From the NCBI GenBank assembly GCA_045106815.1, contig JBGCFG010000095.1:5348-69347 (forward strand): a DNA stretch of 64,000 nucleotides, written 5' to 3'. This document shows, in pieces, positions 24,172 to 33,451 of this stretch (positions within the stretch are counted from its first letter, which is position 1; every line of letters starts with the position of its first letter). Under the pieces are notes generated by a model that saw nothing but the letters and a program-made list of their open reading frames with translations, was not told the DNA's origin and did no database searches. Position numbers and translations under genes: made by a program. This DNA is from JAUIAI01 sp045106815. GTDB lineage: Bacteria > Pseudomonadota > Gammaproteobacteria > Burkholderiales > Burkholderiaceae_E.

Positions 24172-26276
24172 GCAAGATGCCAGAGAACCTGCTCGAAGGC
24201 CTGTCACAACTTGCCCATGCCCGTCAGCGCCCGATGTCGGTCGTGGCGTTGCGTTCTCAAGCGACGTTTGAGCCTGATGGCCAGGTCAACATGGGCTCAC
24301 TGTCCGCTGCCACCAACGCAGCCGGTCTGAGCCTTTTGCAGCATCAAGGCCCACTGACCAAGCTAGCCCCAGAAAATCTGCCGGCGCTCGCGGCCTGCGG
24401 CGACGGTTCCTACAAGCTGGTCTCCGACCCACAACAGACGCAGGATGATGATCTGCCTGGCGGCTATGCTGGCCACTGTTTACTGCTAGTGCCGCGCCCC
24501 GGGCCCGACATGCGCTCGGAACTCCCGGCGCGGCGTAATGCACGCGCCTGGTTCTGGAAAGTGCTTTGGAGCCTCAAGCCGTTTTATGCGCACGTTGCCG
24601 TCGCGACGCTGGTGGTCAATCTCTTGTCGATTGCGGTGTCGCTCTATGTCATGAATGTCTATGACCGGGTGGTACCTAATCGAACCTATGAAACGCTATG
24701 GGTCCTCACCATCGGTACGGCGCTCGCGCTCGGGTTTGACTTTATTGCACGCACGCTGCGGGCCTGGCTAATCGATACGGCCGGCAAACGCGCTGACATT
24801 CAGATCAGCTCTGGTTTGTTTCAACGCATGATGTCTATGCAACTGATACAGAAGCCAGCGTCATCCGGGTCATTTGCAAACAACCTGCGCGACTTTGAAA
24901 CGATTCGCGAAGTGTTGACGTCGGCAAGTCTGACGACGCTGATTGATTTGCCGTTCTTCTTGCTATTCGTAGCGGTGATTGCCTTGATTGCACCGCCCCT
25001 GGCCATCGTGCCGCTGTCGGCCGCAGCGCTTGTTGTTATCGCCGGGCTGATTGTGCAGCGGCCACTGGCGCGCCACATTCTCGATTCCATGAAGGAAGGC
25101 TCACAGCGCCAGGGTATGGCAGTTGAGTCGGTGGAAGGGTTGGAAACGCTCAAGGTCAACAATGCGCAAGGTCATATGCAGCAACGCTGGGAGTGGTACA
25201 CCCACTCTGTTGCGGCCTCCTCACTGAAGGCACGCAACCTGTCCAACTTTGTGATGAATTCAACCTCGGCCGTGCAACAACTTTGCACCGTTGGCACAGT
25301 CGTAATTGGCGTGCACTTGATTCATGCCGGGCAGCTATCAATGGGCGGCATGATTGGCGCGGTCATTCTTTGTGGCCGAGCGATTGCGCCACTCGCCCAG
25401 GTAGCCGGACTCGCCGTGCGCGTGCAACAGGCACGGGCCGCGTTTACCGGCTTGCAGGCGATGATGGACAAGCCGCTTGAGCGTGAGTCAGACAGAACTT
25501 ACCTGAGCATACCCCGCCCGCAAGGCGCGATCAGTTTGTCTGGCTTGAGCTTCAAGCATGACCCACAGGGCCCCAACCTGTTTGATAACCTGAATGTCAG
25601 TTTCAAAGCTGGTGAACGGGTGGCCATTCTCGGTCGCACGGGCAGCGGCAAATCAACATTGCTGCGTCTGGCGGCCGGCTTGTATACACCGCAAAACGGA
25701 CTGGCAACCTTTGACGGCATTGACCTGCGCCAACTGGACCCGGCCGAGTTGCGCGCCAGCATTGGTTTGCTGCCACAAGATGCGCGCTTGTTCCTGGGCA
25801 CGCTGCGCGAGAATCTCGAGCTTGCCCGCACTGACCGCCACGGTGATGATGAGCAACTGATTCGGGTATTGAAGCAATTTGGTCTGAACGAAATGGTGTC
25901 GCGCCACCCACGCGGGCTCGATATGAATTTGGGCGAAGACGGCATGGGGCTATCGGGCGGACAAAAAAGACTTGTCTCGCTGGCTCGCTTGATTCTGCGT
26001 GACCCCGCCGTGGCCGTGCTGGACGAACCCACAGCCGGACTTGACCCCAACACCGAAAAATCGATCCTGAACGCGCTGAGTCAGTGGGCAACTCAACCGA
26101 GCGCTCATGCGCCCAAGCGCGGCCTGATCATCGTGACACATCGGCCGCCCGTGCTCGATATCGTCGAGCGCATTATCGTGATGGAAGGCGGGCGCATCGT
26201 GGTAGACGGGCCGCGCGCGCAAGTGATGGAACAACTTGCCAAAGGCATCACGATCAGCACGGCGCCTGCCTCATGA
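24168..26276 (+). CDS. Type I secretion ABC transporter (LapB-like permease/ATPase)
   Basis: 702 residues. The N-terminal ~130 residues are a C39-like domain lacking the catalytic cysteine, as in adhesin exporters such as LapB, where it acts in substrate docking. A six-helix exporter domain follows (residues ~140-440), then the nucleotide-binding domain with Walker A GRTGSGKSTLLRLA (from residue 489), Q-loop LLPQDARLF, signature LSGGQKRL (about 594) and Walker B VAVLDEPTAGLD. It powers export across the inner membrane with the HlyD and TolC partners. Both ends overlap neighbours by four bases, so the three genes are translationally coupled. Confidence 0.95.
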   Translation: MSKMPENLLEGLSQLAHARQRPMSVVALRSQATFEPDGQVNMGSLSAATNAAGLSLLQHQGPLTKLAPENLPALAACGDGSYKLVSDPQQTQDDDLPGGYAGHCLLLVPRPGPDMRSELPARRNARAWFWKVLWSLKPFYAHVAVATLVVNLLSIAVSLYVMNVYDRVVPNRTYETLWVLTIGTALALGFDFIARTLRAWLIDTAGKRADIQISSGLFQRMMSMQLIQKPASSGSFANNLRDFETIREVLTSASLTTLIDLPFFLLFVAVIALIAPPLAIVPLSAAALVVIAGLIVQRPLARHILDSMKEGSQRQGMAVESVEGLETLKVNNAQGHMQQRWEWYTHSVAASSLKARNLSNFVMNSTSAVQQLCTVGTVVIGVHLIHAGQLSMGGMIGAVILCGRAIAPLAQVAGLAVRVQQARAAFTGLQAMMDKPLERESDRTYLSIPRPQGAISLSGLSFKHDPQGPNLFDNLNVSFKAGERVAILGRTGSGKSTLLRLAAGLYTPQNGLATFDGIDLRQLDPAELRASIGLLPQDARLFLGTLRENLELARTDRHGDDEQLIRVLKQFGLNEMVSRHPRGLDMNLGEDGMGLSGGQKRLVSLARLILRDPAVAVLDEPTAGLDPNTEKSILNALSQWATQPSAHAPKRGLIIVTHRPPVLDIVERIIVMEGGRIVVDGPRAQVMEQLAKGITISTAPAS

Positions 26277-27478
26277 GTGTGAGTCTGCCCAATGCGAGTG
26301 TCAGTGCTGGTGAGAAACCCTGGCTCGCGTTTCTTTCTGTCTTACTGCTTGCCGGCATGCTCGCCACATTTTTCGTGTGGGCGAGTGTGTCAGAACTGGA
26401 AGAAGTGACTCGTGGTCAAGGCCGAGTCATTCCGAGTAGCCGCGAGCAAGTCATTCAAAGCCTGGACCCGGGCATCCTGACTGAGTTACGGGTACGTGAG
26501 GGGGATACTGTTAAAGCCGGTGACTTACTCTTGCGCATTGATGACACTCGCGCAGCAGCGCTATTTCGCGAGTTGGAAGCCAAAACCCTGTCACTTGCCG
26601 CCTCAGCCGCGCGCCTGCGCGCAGAAGCCTATGGTGGTGAGCCAGAATATCCGCCTGAAGTTTTGGCGAACGAAGAGATCGTCAAGCGCGAGAATCGGGC
26701 ATTTACTGCGCGGACCGAAGCACTGGAGACCAGCCTTGCAGGCCTGAAGCGTGGTGTGGGCTTGCTCAGGCGAGAGATTGCGATTACCGAGCCCATGGTA
26801 GCGCGGGGCCTGGTATCAGAGGTTGAGCTGTTACGCCTACGCCGCCAACGAAACGAACTCAGCGTGCAGATCACCGATCGCCGTGACAAGTTCAGTGCTG
26901 ATGCTGCCGCCGACCTGATCAAGTTTGAAACCGAACTGGCGCAAGCGCGCGAAACACGCAATGCACGTGCCGATACCTTCCGTCGAACCGAAATTGTTTC
27001 GCCCATGAATGGCACCGTCAAAGCAATCAAGATCAATACCATTGGCGGTGTGATGCAGGCCGGTCAGGAAATCATGACCATCGTGCCGACAGAAGACACG
27101 CTGCTAATTGAAGCATTCGTCAGGCCAGCGGATGTGGCCTTCCTGCATGCGGGTCAGTCGGCAACCGTCAAGGTCAGCGCCTATGACTATGCCATCTACG
27201 GCGGGCTTGACGGCAAGGTCGTCAATATCAGCCCAGACACGTTGCGTGATGAACGTCGTGCCAATACACCGGTGGCTGATGTAACGGATGAGGCCAATGC
27301 GTTCTACCGGGTGCTGGTGCGCACCAATGACAATGCCCTGACGACACCCGATGGCCGCGAGTTGCCGATTATCCCCGGTATGACTGCCTCGGTTGAAATG
27401 CTCACGGGCAAAAAAACCGTGTTGCAGTATTTAGTCAAGCCGCTCAACCGCGCGGGCGAAGCCCTTCGCGAACGGTAG
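26273..27478 (+). CDS. HlyD-family membrane fusion protein of type I secretion
   Basis: 401 residues. One N-terminal membrane helix (WLAFLSVLLLAGMLATFFVWAS) is followed by the HlyD signature GQGRVIPSSREQVIQSLDPGIL, a biotinyl-lipoyl-like half (ELRVREGDTVKAGDLLLRID), a long alpha-hairpin rich in Arg and Glu, and the second half (RRTEIVSPMNGTVKAIKINT). It bridges the ABC exporter and TolC. The ATG at 26273 overlaps the ABC stop (ATGA); longer in-frame starts inside the ABC gene were rejected. A gap of about 160 bases follows before the OmpA-like gene. Confidence 0.95.
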   Translation: MSVSLPNASVSAGEKPWLAFLSVLLLAGMLATFFVWASVSELEEVTRGQGRVIPSSREQVIQSLDPGILTELRVREGDTVKAGDLLLRIDDTRAAALFRELEAKTLSLAASAARLRAEAYGGEPEYPPEVLANEEIVKRENRAFTARTEALETSLAGLKRGVGLLRREIAITEPMVARGLVSEVELLRLRRQRNELSVQITDRRDKFSADAAADLIKFETELAQARETRNARADTFRRTEIVSPMNGTVKAIKINTIGGVMQAGQEIMTIVPTEDTLLIEAFVRPADVAFLHAGQSATVKVSAYDYAIYGGLDGKVVNISPDTLRDERRANTPVADVTDEANAFYRVLVRTNDNALTTPDGRELPIIPGMTASVEMLTGKKTVLQYLVKPLNRAGEALRER

Positions 27479-27639
27479 AGTTGCCCCATCAGGCGCGAGC
27501 TTGGTGTCCCGGATATGGGTTAAGGCGATTGCGAAACACTTGCTATGCTGAACCTTCACTGCAACAGCCGCGACTAACCTGAATTCAGCACTGCAATGCA
27601 GTGATGCTAAGGCTCTCATTTCTTACCTGGACGACTCTC

Positions 27640-28692
27640 ATGATCTCGCTCGACCGTTTGCACTACGGATTATCAAACCTATTCAGTACGAGCCGTCAAA
27701 TCATTCGAATCTTCGTCAGTGGATGCCTGGGATTGCTTGCGTTCCCCGCGATTGCCGCTGGTGCTTGTGCTGACCTGAAGGGTTCCTCCGACCACCCGCT
27801 CATTCCACGATTTGAAGGCGCCTGCATCATGGCAGCCGTAGATCAGAGCTTTGCCACGACCGACATTGCCGTGAGCAAACCAGTGCGCAAAGGCGCCAAA
27901 TGGACGGCCGAGCGCATTGAGACTGCCGAGGGTAAAACGAGTACGCGTCTGTACCGCGTGCCCGTTGGCAGTGCGCCTCTGGAAGTCTTTCGCAACTACG
28001 TCAAAGGCCTGCAAGAGCGTTCATTCAAAATCGACTATGAATGCACAGGAAAGTCGTGTGGCGGTGGCAAGGCGATGATGAACTTCCTCACGATCACTCA
28101 AGAGCGTAAAGCTGAACTCAATACTTCCGGCGGAAAAGCGGCTAACTATGCGTTCGCTGCGACCAAAGAACAAAACTACCTGGCGGCTACCGGCCCCAAA
28201 GGCGAGCGGATCGTCGTTTTTGTGGGCCAGCACGGCACCATCATCAAAGAGCTCACCGGTCAGACAATTGTGTATGCACGTGTGATTCAGCCCGCCGTGC
28301 TCACTGACCGCTTAATTGATGCCGGTGTGATGGCCGAGGAAATTGAGCGCTCAGGCCGCATTGCTTTGCGCAATATTTACTTTGATACTGGCAAGGCCAG
28401 CCTGAAACCAGACTCTGACGCCGCCTTAAGCGAAATTGCCAAACTGCTTGGCGCACAAAGTGGCTTGTCACTCTATGTTGTAGGCCACACTGATTCGACG
28501 GGCCAATACGAATTTAATTTGAACCTGTCTAGAGAGCGAGCCGCTTCAGTCGTACAGGCACTCGTGAGCCGGCACAAGATCAAACCTGCCCGCTTGCAGG
28601 CAGCCGGTGTCGGTCCCTTGTCACCAGCCGCCAGCAACCGCGATGACGCGGGCCAGGCAGAGAATCGGCGCGTCGAGTTAGTCGCGCGCTGA
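27640..28692 (+). CDS. OmpA-family protein with DUF4892-like N-terminal domain
   Basis: 350 residues from this start. A signal sequence (FVSGCLGLLAFPAIAAG) precedes an N-terminal domain resembling DUF4892: SSDHPLIPRFEGACI, RVPVGSAPLEVFRNYVKGL, and a YECTGKSCGG cysteine pair. The C-terminal OmpA/Pal-like peptidoglycan-binding domain has NIYFDTGKASLKPDSDAAL, VVGHTDSTGQYEFNLNLSRERA and ENRRVELVAR. It would tie the outer membrane or a surface assembly to peptidoglycan. Its position after the T1SS genes suggests that it supports adhesin display, an inference only. The start is uncertain: ATG 27604 and GTG 27601 are also in frame. Confidence 0.85.
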   Translation: MISLDRLHYGLSNLFSTSRQIIRIFVSGCLGLLAFPAIAAGACADLKGSSDHPLIPRFEGACIMAAVDQSFATTDIAVSKPVRKGAKWTAERIETAEGKTSTRLYRVPVGSAPLEVFRNYVKGLQERSFKIDYECTGKSCGGGKAMMNFLTITQERKAELNTSGGKAANYAFAATKEQNYLAATGPKGERIVVFVGQHGTIIKELTGQTIVYARVIQPAVLTDRLIDAGVMAEEIERSGRIALRNIYFDTGKASLKPDSDAALSEIAKLLGAQSGLSLYVVGHTDSTGQYEFNLNLSRERAASVVQALVSRHKIKPARLQAAGVGPLSPAASNRDDAGQAENRRVELVAR

Positions 28693-28740
28693 CTGCTCTT
28701 GCCAGAGCCCTACTGCCACAGGCGGCTTAAGGTGACGGCA

Positions 28741-29874
28741 CTATTCGCGGGTAACTGCCTGTGATGGTGCCAACCACCCCTTACTGACGAGATTGTTAGA
28801 CACCAGCTCAGCAATGAGTCGGCTGCCGTAAGGCGTTGGGTGAACCGCATCAGCGAACTGGTATCGGCTCACGACTTCTTCTGTGTCAACCAGGTTGCTC
28901 GTGGTGCAAACCAGTGCCGAACCCAAAGCATTGCCGGGCTGACTAAGATCACATGCAATGTCACGCGCATTGGTAATGCCATAAGCGGCGGGATCGGCGG
29001 CTTGCTGACGGCTAACGGCGTACGCATCAACGAGCACAACCTTGTCTTCGGTACCCACGAGCCCCGCAGCCAGTTGCTGATTGAAGGTGGCTGACATTTG
29101 TTCAATCAATAGTTGATTTGCCGTTGGCTGGCCGTAGGCAAGAGGCGTTTTGCTTACGTCTGGCAAGTTCACGACGACCACTCGCGTCGCACCTTTGTCG
29201 AGCAAGAGCGTCTGAACATAGCCAGCCAACTCGCCTCCGGCAACCCCCATGGCCGTGACCGCTTGCTCTGGCGTAGCCATTTCCTCCCCAACGGCACCGA
29301 GGTTGATGAAGACATCATTACCGCCAGCCAGCACAAACACAATTTCATTGCCTGTGTAGGTACCGCCAGCAGCATCCAGGTGGGTTTGCATCTGGGTCGC
29401 AACAGGGACGGTCAACTGACCCAGGATGGCGTTATCACCGCCGAGCAGCGCGTTGCCAGGCCCGACGGGATTCGTGATCCGAGCGCCACCCTGCGCATAA
29501 GCTGTACACCCGGCATTGTTTTGCACGGGAACTTCGAAGCCTTGCGAGGCCAGACCGTTTAGCCCGGTTTGCGCGGCACAGGGCACTGGCAAGCTCAGGT
29601 TGGCCGCGAGCAGTTGAATCCAGTTCTGTGCACCATTGTCTCGATTGATGGTGTACTGCCCGCCCCCAAGAGCGGCCACTGCGCCGACTTTGTAAGTCCC
29701 GACATCGCTCAGACTATCGCCAAATGACACCAAAGCGTCGTAGCTTGCGAGCGCTGGCGAGTCATCCGCATCATTATTCGTATCAGTGTTGTTGTTGTCG
29801 CCACCACAGGCAGCCAGGACAATCGACAACGAAAGCGTCAGCCACAAGGCGCGCTTTGGATTCTTGGAAAACAT
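28741..29874 (-). CDS. GDSL/SGNH-family lipase-like lipoprotein
   Basis: 377 residues. A lipoprotein signal is clear (LTLSLSIVLAAC, lipobox LAAC) followed by an acidic Asn/Asp linker. The SGNH hydrolase blocks are SFGDSLSDVGT (catalytic Ser), VLAGGNDVFINLG (block III Asn) and FADAVHPTPYG (Asp and His). It should be an outer-membrane-anchored esterase or lipase. ATG 29872-29874 was chosen because a GAGGAG lies directly upstream and the signal peptide starts there. It is convergent with the OmpA-like gene and does not carry an autotransporter barrel, unlike EstA-type relatives. Confidence 0.88.
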   Translation of the reverse strand: MFSKNPKRALWLTLSLSIVLAACGGDNNNTDTNNDADDSPALASYDALVSFGDSLSDVGTYKVGAVAALGGGQYTINRDNGAQNWIQLLAANLSLPVPCAAQTGLNGLASQGFEVPVQNNAGCTAYAQGGARITNPVGPGNALLGGDNAILGQLTVPVATQMQTHLDAAGGTYTGNEIVFVLAGGNDVFINLGAVGEEMATPEQAVTAMGVAGGELAGYVQTLLLDKGATRVVVVNLPDVSKTPLAYGQPTANQLLIEQMSATFNQQLAAGLVGTEDKVVLVDAYAVSRQQAADPAAYGITNARDIACDLSQPGNALGSALVCTTSNLVDTEEVVSRYQFADAVHPTPYGSRLIAELVSNNLVSKGWLAPSQAVTRE

Positions 29875-30083
29875 GAAATCTCCTCGGTTTTGTTTTTTCT
29901 GACAGTAATAGCTGACCGCTCTTGTTTCACAGGGTCTGTACCCGGCATTCAAGTTGCTCAGAATTTAGCCGTTGCAAGTGAGTTCTCTACTTACTCACCA
30001 ACCAAAAAAGAACGACCGTGCGCAATATTGCCTGAAAACACAGATCTGTGCATCCGCTGCCCCGGCAAGCGCTGGCCCCATCA

Positions 30084-31034
30084 TCAGCCCCTCAATACGC
30101 GAGGCAGCCCCGCCTCGGTTGCGCTAATCACCTCCTCGTAAACCTCAGCGAGCAATCGACGGAGCCATTGATTAGCCGGATCAGCTTCAAGCCGCTGATG
30201 CCAGATCAGCTTGTGCGGCATCGGCGCCAGCCGGATAGGTGGCTTCATCATCTGCAACTGATACCGCTCAAGCTGATCGGCCAGTGCGATGGCCGGGAGG
30301 GTGGCAATCAAATCGCTGCGTGCAAGCAACGGCGCCAACACCGTGAAATGCGGCACCCTGACCAACACCTGTCGCTGCTCAAATGCCTGCTCCACGACCT
30401 GCTGAACCTGAGACTGCATCCGCTCACTGATGCGCACGGCAACATGCGGCCAGGCCAGCCACTGCGCCTTACTCCATCGTTCAATCGCTGGATGACCGCA
30501 ACGCAGAAAACTCGCCCAGCGCAAAGGGCGAATATCAAGAGCGCAAATCTGGGCCGGTATATCTGAGTCGGCTGGCACCATGGCCACGTCAACCCGGCCC
30601 TCTGCCAGTGCCAACACGATTTGCTCATCCCGCTGAACCCACTCCACTTGGATACCGGGTGATTGGTGGCGAATCCGTTCAACCAGCAACGGAAACACGC
30701 CGTCGTTCATATCAGGAATGGCCACCCGGCAAAGCCGGGTGGAAGAGATCGGATCGAACGGTGGCGATGGCGACAGTACGCGGCGAATATTGGCAAGGAT
30801 CGGTCTCACGTCGCCAATCAGTTGTTCTGCAAAAGGCGTGGGCTGCATACCGCCCGAAGTCTTGACGAGCAAAGGGTCAGACAACTGCTCACGCAAACGG
30901 CCCAGTGCGTGACTGACTGCCGATTGTGTTCGGCCCACACGCTCAGCAGCGCGGGTGACGTTTTGCTCAGTCATGAGCGCATCGAAGATCAGCAGCAGAT
31001 TTAGGTCGACTCGTCTTAAATCAATTTCATGCAT
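30084..31034 (-). CDS. LysR-family transcriptional regulator
   Basis: 316 residues. The N-terminal helix-turn-helix DNA-binding domain is typical of LysR proteins: LRRVDLNLLLIFDALMTEQNVTRAAERVGRTQSAVSHALGRLREQL. The rest is a periplasmic-binding-like effector domain. Sequence such as DPLLVKTSGGMQPTPFAEQL resembles the NodD/LinR-type subgroup. It is divergent from the small secreted NTF2-like protein gene with an 82-base spacer, the usual LysR arrangement, so that gene is the likely target. ATG 31032-31034 was chosen at the conserved N-terminus; the longer frame overlaps the divergent gene. Confidence 0.92.
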   Translation of the reverse strand: MHEIDLRRVDLNLLLIFDALMTEQNVTRAAERVGRTQSAVSHALGRLREQLSDPLLVKTSGGMQPTPFAEQLIGDVRPILANIRRVLSPSPPFDPISSTRLCRVAIPDMNDGVFPLLVERIRHQSPGIQVEWVQRDEQIVLALAEGRVDVAMVPADSDIPAQICALDIRPLRWASFLRCGHPAIERWSKAQWLAWPHVAVRISERMQSQVQQVVEQAFEQRQVLVRVPHFTVLAPLLARSDLIATLPAIALADQLERYQLQMMKPPIRLAPMPHKLIWHQRLEADPANQWLRRLLAEVYEEVISATEAGLPRVLRG

Positions 31035-31116
31035 AACAGTATGAAGATTATTCGTTTGATTCAGGAAGAGCTTAACCCAAGAATGATTGACTCCAACCCA
31101 GCAAAAGGAGTTTTTC

Positions 31117-31617
31117 ATGACAACTGCACTTAACCGATCATTGGCCGTTCTTTCTGGTATCGCACTGCTTTCGTCCGTAACGCCAGCATTGGCAGAGAAA
31201 ATTTCGGCCGAACAAGCGAAGGCTGCAATCGCGCCGTTTTACGCTGCGCTGACGGTCGGCACGGACAAAAACGCCCGCCAACTCATAGAAAAAGTCACCA
31301 CCGAGCAATGGGTCTCATGTAACAGCAATGAAAGCTGCGCACCGCGCGAAAACGTCATCAAATCAATCGAAGGCCTCGGCAAGATCATTCCGGACTTAAG
31401 CTGGGAAATGAAGGAGGTACTGGTTGATGGCAACAAAGTCATCGTGCGCGGCGAAGCCACCGGAACCCCCGCGGCAGACTTTATGGGCGTACCTCATGCT
31501 GGCAAGAGCTTCAAAGTCATGTCGATTGATATTCACGAACTGAAGGATGGCAAGATGCACCGCTCACACCACATAGAAGACTGGATGGGCGTTACGCGCC
31601 AACTTTCAGCGAAGTAA
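31117..31617 (+). CDS. Secreted SnoaL/NTF2-like protein (ester-cyclase family)
   Basis: 166 residues with a signal peptide (LNRSLAVLSGIALLSSVTPALA). The mature part has the cone-shaped NTF2/SnoaL fold pattern: FYAALTVGTDKNARQLIEKV, then VDGNKVIVRGEATGTPAADFMGVP and SFKVMSIDIHELKDGKMHRSHHIEDWMGV. This last stretch is typical of the SnoaL-like ester-cyclase family. Two cysteines (CNSNESC) could form a disulfide. Substrate is unknown. The start has AAAGGAG eight bases upstream. It is divergent from the LysR gene that may control it. Confidence 0.8.
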   Translation: MTTALNRSLAVLSGIALLSSVTPALAEKISAEQAKAAIAPFYAALTVGTDKNARQLIEKVTTEQWVSCNSNESCAPRENVIKSIEGLGKIIPDLSWEMKEVLVDGNKVIVRGEATGTPAADFMGVPHAGKSFKVMSIDIHELKDGKMHRSHHIEDWMGVTRQLSAK

Positions 31618-31670
31618 GCGCGTCGGTGCACAAATCCTGCATACTGTGTAGCCAACCCACGGAAACCAGT

Positions 31671-32297
31671 ATGCCGAAACCAGCAAGTGCCGATGTTGAC
31701 GATTCATCAACTGGTGATGGGCTACGCCTGCTGACGATGGGCGCTTGTCTGGTGATGTTCTTGGCGCATCTGGCTGCACTCAGCCTGAGTGATGGGAGCG
31801 CTATGCGCTCTCCCATCAGTGAGTTGAGTCGCGGCGCTGGCGCGAGTGTTCACACCATTGGCCTGATTATCTTTGGGCTGGCCCACCTCACACTGGCGGC
31901 CTATCTTGGCAAGCTCAAACCGCCCTCCTGGATGTGGCGCATTGGCGTTTGGCTGACGGCATTAAATGGATTGGGTGTTATGGGCATCGCCGCCTATTTC
32001 GCAATGGCCTCAAACAATCAATTGCTCGGGCCAGATGCCAATGATCCCCTGTCAGTGCTTGCAAGTAGCGTTGGCGTAGCCATGGGGCTACTCATACCGG
32101 GCTTCAAACACCTCAGTGCGCTGGCCTGGCGCTTTAACGCTGTCTGCCTTGTGATCTGGCTCGCACTGATTCCATTGATTTTGTTGCTGAATGCGAGTTG
32201 GTTTGGCGCCTATGAACGCATCGTTGGAGCGGTGCTGGTTTGCTGGGTGGGCGGGATTGCGCTGCTAGCCAACCGCGAGACCCAACAGCGCTCATAG
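31671..32297 (+). CDS. DUF998-family membrane protein
   Basis: 208 residues with about six membrane helices. SPISELSRGAGASVHTIGLIIFGLAH in the first part and the overall six-helix layout match the DUF998 family, whose function is not established. The frame is open from GTG 31626, but ATG 31671 is preferred because the upstream part is cysteine-rich and unlike the family. It lies close behind the NTF2-like gene and may share its transcript. It is convergent with the DUF3500 gene, with the stop codons one base apart. Confidence 0.7.
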   Translation: MPKPASADVDDSSTGDGLRLLTMGACLVMFLAHLAALSLSDGSAMRSPISELSRGAGASVHTIGLIIFGLAHLTLAAYLGKLKPPSWMWRIGVWLTALNGLGVMGIAAYFAMASNNQLLGPDANDPLSVLASSVGVAMGLLIPGFKHLSALAWRFNAVCLVIWLALIPLILLLNASWFGAYERIVGAVLVCWVGGIALLANRETQQRS

Positions 32298-32298
32298 G

Positions 32299-33390
32299 CT
32301 AGGCATGCTGATGACCATGCCCGTGCGGTGCATGGTCGTAGTGGGCTTTTAGTACATCGTCCCCAAAACCATTCACCGGATCATGCCAAACAGAGTGCAC
32401 ATGGTTGGCGCCATTCTGGGAATTGTCATACTCAATGAGGAGAGTTGGGCCGTGCAATCGATAGTAGTGCGGCCTGCCTGGCGTCAAACTGCCGGCCCAT
32501 GCAAATTGCACCTGCCGTAAACCACTTTGCTCAAGCCGCTGACGCTCACGCGCAGCAACTGACTCACTCATATTACCGATATAGGCTTCGATTAATTTAA
32601 TGGCCTGTGTTTTGAGCGGCCCGTCCAGCGCGCCGAGGGGAACGCCTTCTTGTATGCGCAGCGACGCCTCACGGCCAGGACCAGCAATGATGTTGCGCGG
32701 CGAGTCGGTGGCAATAATCGCGGCTGATCGCTGGGTCGAGGGTAAGCCGTTAATCAGGCTAAACGCGAGATCGGCTTCGGCCGGCATCATGCGCAAACCT
32801 GCGAGCGCGTGCCCGCCAGGAACGGTCTGCGGGTTAGCACCGAAAAATGCAGGGGTGACGGCGATGCCCTTTGCTCGCGACACTGTGACGCTCAGGCTCA
32901 GGTGATGTCCTTCAAAGCGCCATGCCCAGTGCTGCTGCCCATCGGGCCGCCCGAACAACACGAGCGCATAGTTCTCGGGATCACGAAACCCGAGATTATT
33001 GGTGAGTTCGCCAAGGACTTGCTCAAGCCGGATCGCATCGCGGGCTTTTTGAAGTCCCTGCTTGCTGAGCAGATGCGCCAGCAAAGACCACACCTGCCCA
33101 CGCTCATCTTCAGATAGTTCAGCCAGCGTTATCCCGGGTCTGGCTCTTGGCGTGTAGTGCCAGTTGCGCCGCCACGGACTATCGAGTGACAACACGAGCT
33201 TCTTTTGCCGGTCGCCGTCCAGTTTCGTTAAAAGCGCTTGCGCTGCCGAGCCCATCTTGTCGGCCTGATCAATTGTGTCAGTCTGGACAGTCGTGGCAGA
33301 GGTTAAACCATGCCAGCCGGCAACGGACCCAACAACGCTGCTAATAGCCAATGTATGCAAACGGCGGCGCGACTCGGAAACCCCCTTCAT
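32299..33390 (-). CDS. DUF3500 protein with histidine-rich C-terminus
   Basis: 363 residues. The N-terminus (ESRRRLHTLAISSVVGSVAG) resembles a Tat-type signal. The body matches DUF3500: SLDSPWRRNWHYTPR, GLRDPEN-like GFRDPENYALVLFG, WAWRFEGHHLSLSVT, and GPTLLIEYDNSQNGANHVHSVWHDP. The protein ends in a histidine-rich tail, HYDHAPHGHGHQHA, which could bind metal. DUF3500 proteins have no established function known to me. It lies downstream of the two enolase-superfamily genes on the same strand, 61 bases after the nearer one. Confidence 0.85.
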   Translation of the reverse strand: MKGVSESRRRLHTLAISSVVGSVAGWHGLTSATTVQTDTIDQADKMGSAAQALLTKLDGDRQKKLVLSLDSPWRRNWHYTPRARPGITLAELSEDERGQVWSLLAHLLSKQGLQKARDAIRLEQVLGELTNNLGFRDPENYALVLFGRPDGQQHWAWRFEGHHLSLSVTVSRAKGIAVTPAFFGANPQTVPGGHALAGLRMMPAEADLAFSLINGLPSTQRSAAIIATDSPRNIIAGPGREASLRIQEGVPLGALDGPLKTQAIKLIEAYIGNMSESVAARERQRLEQSGLRQVQFAWAGSLTPGRPHYYRLHGPTLLIEYDNSQNGANHVHSVWHDPVNGFGDDVLKAHYDHAPHGHGHQHA

Positions 33391-33451
33391 GACTCACTCC
33401 TGCTCTATCGTGAACCTCAGCCTCAATCCGCTCGCGTGCCCGTCGCCTTAC

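Noticed and set aside
29890..30566. Plus-strand frames between the GDSL lipase and LysR genes
   Set aside because: They run into the LysR gene in antisense. The ~200-base gap itself shows no start signal or conserved pattern.
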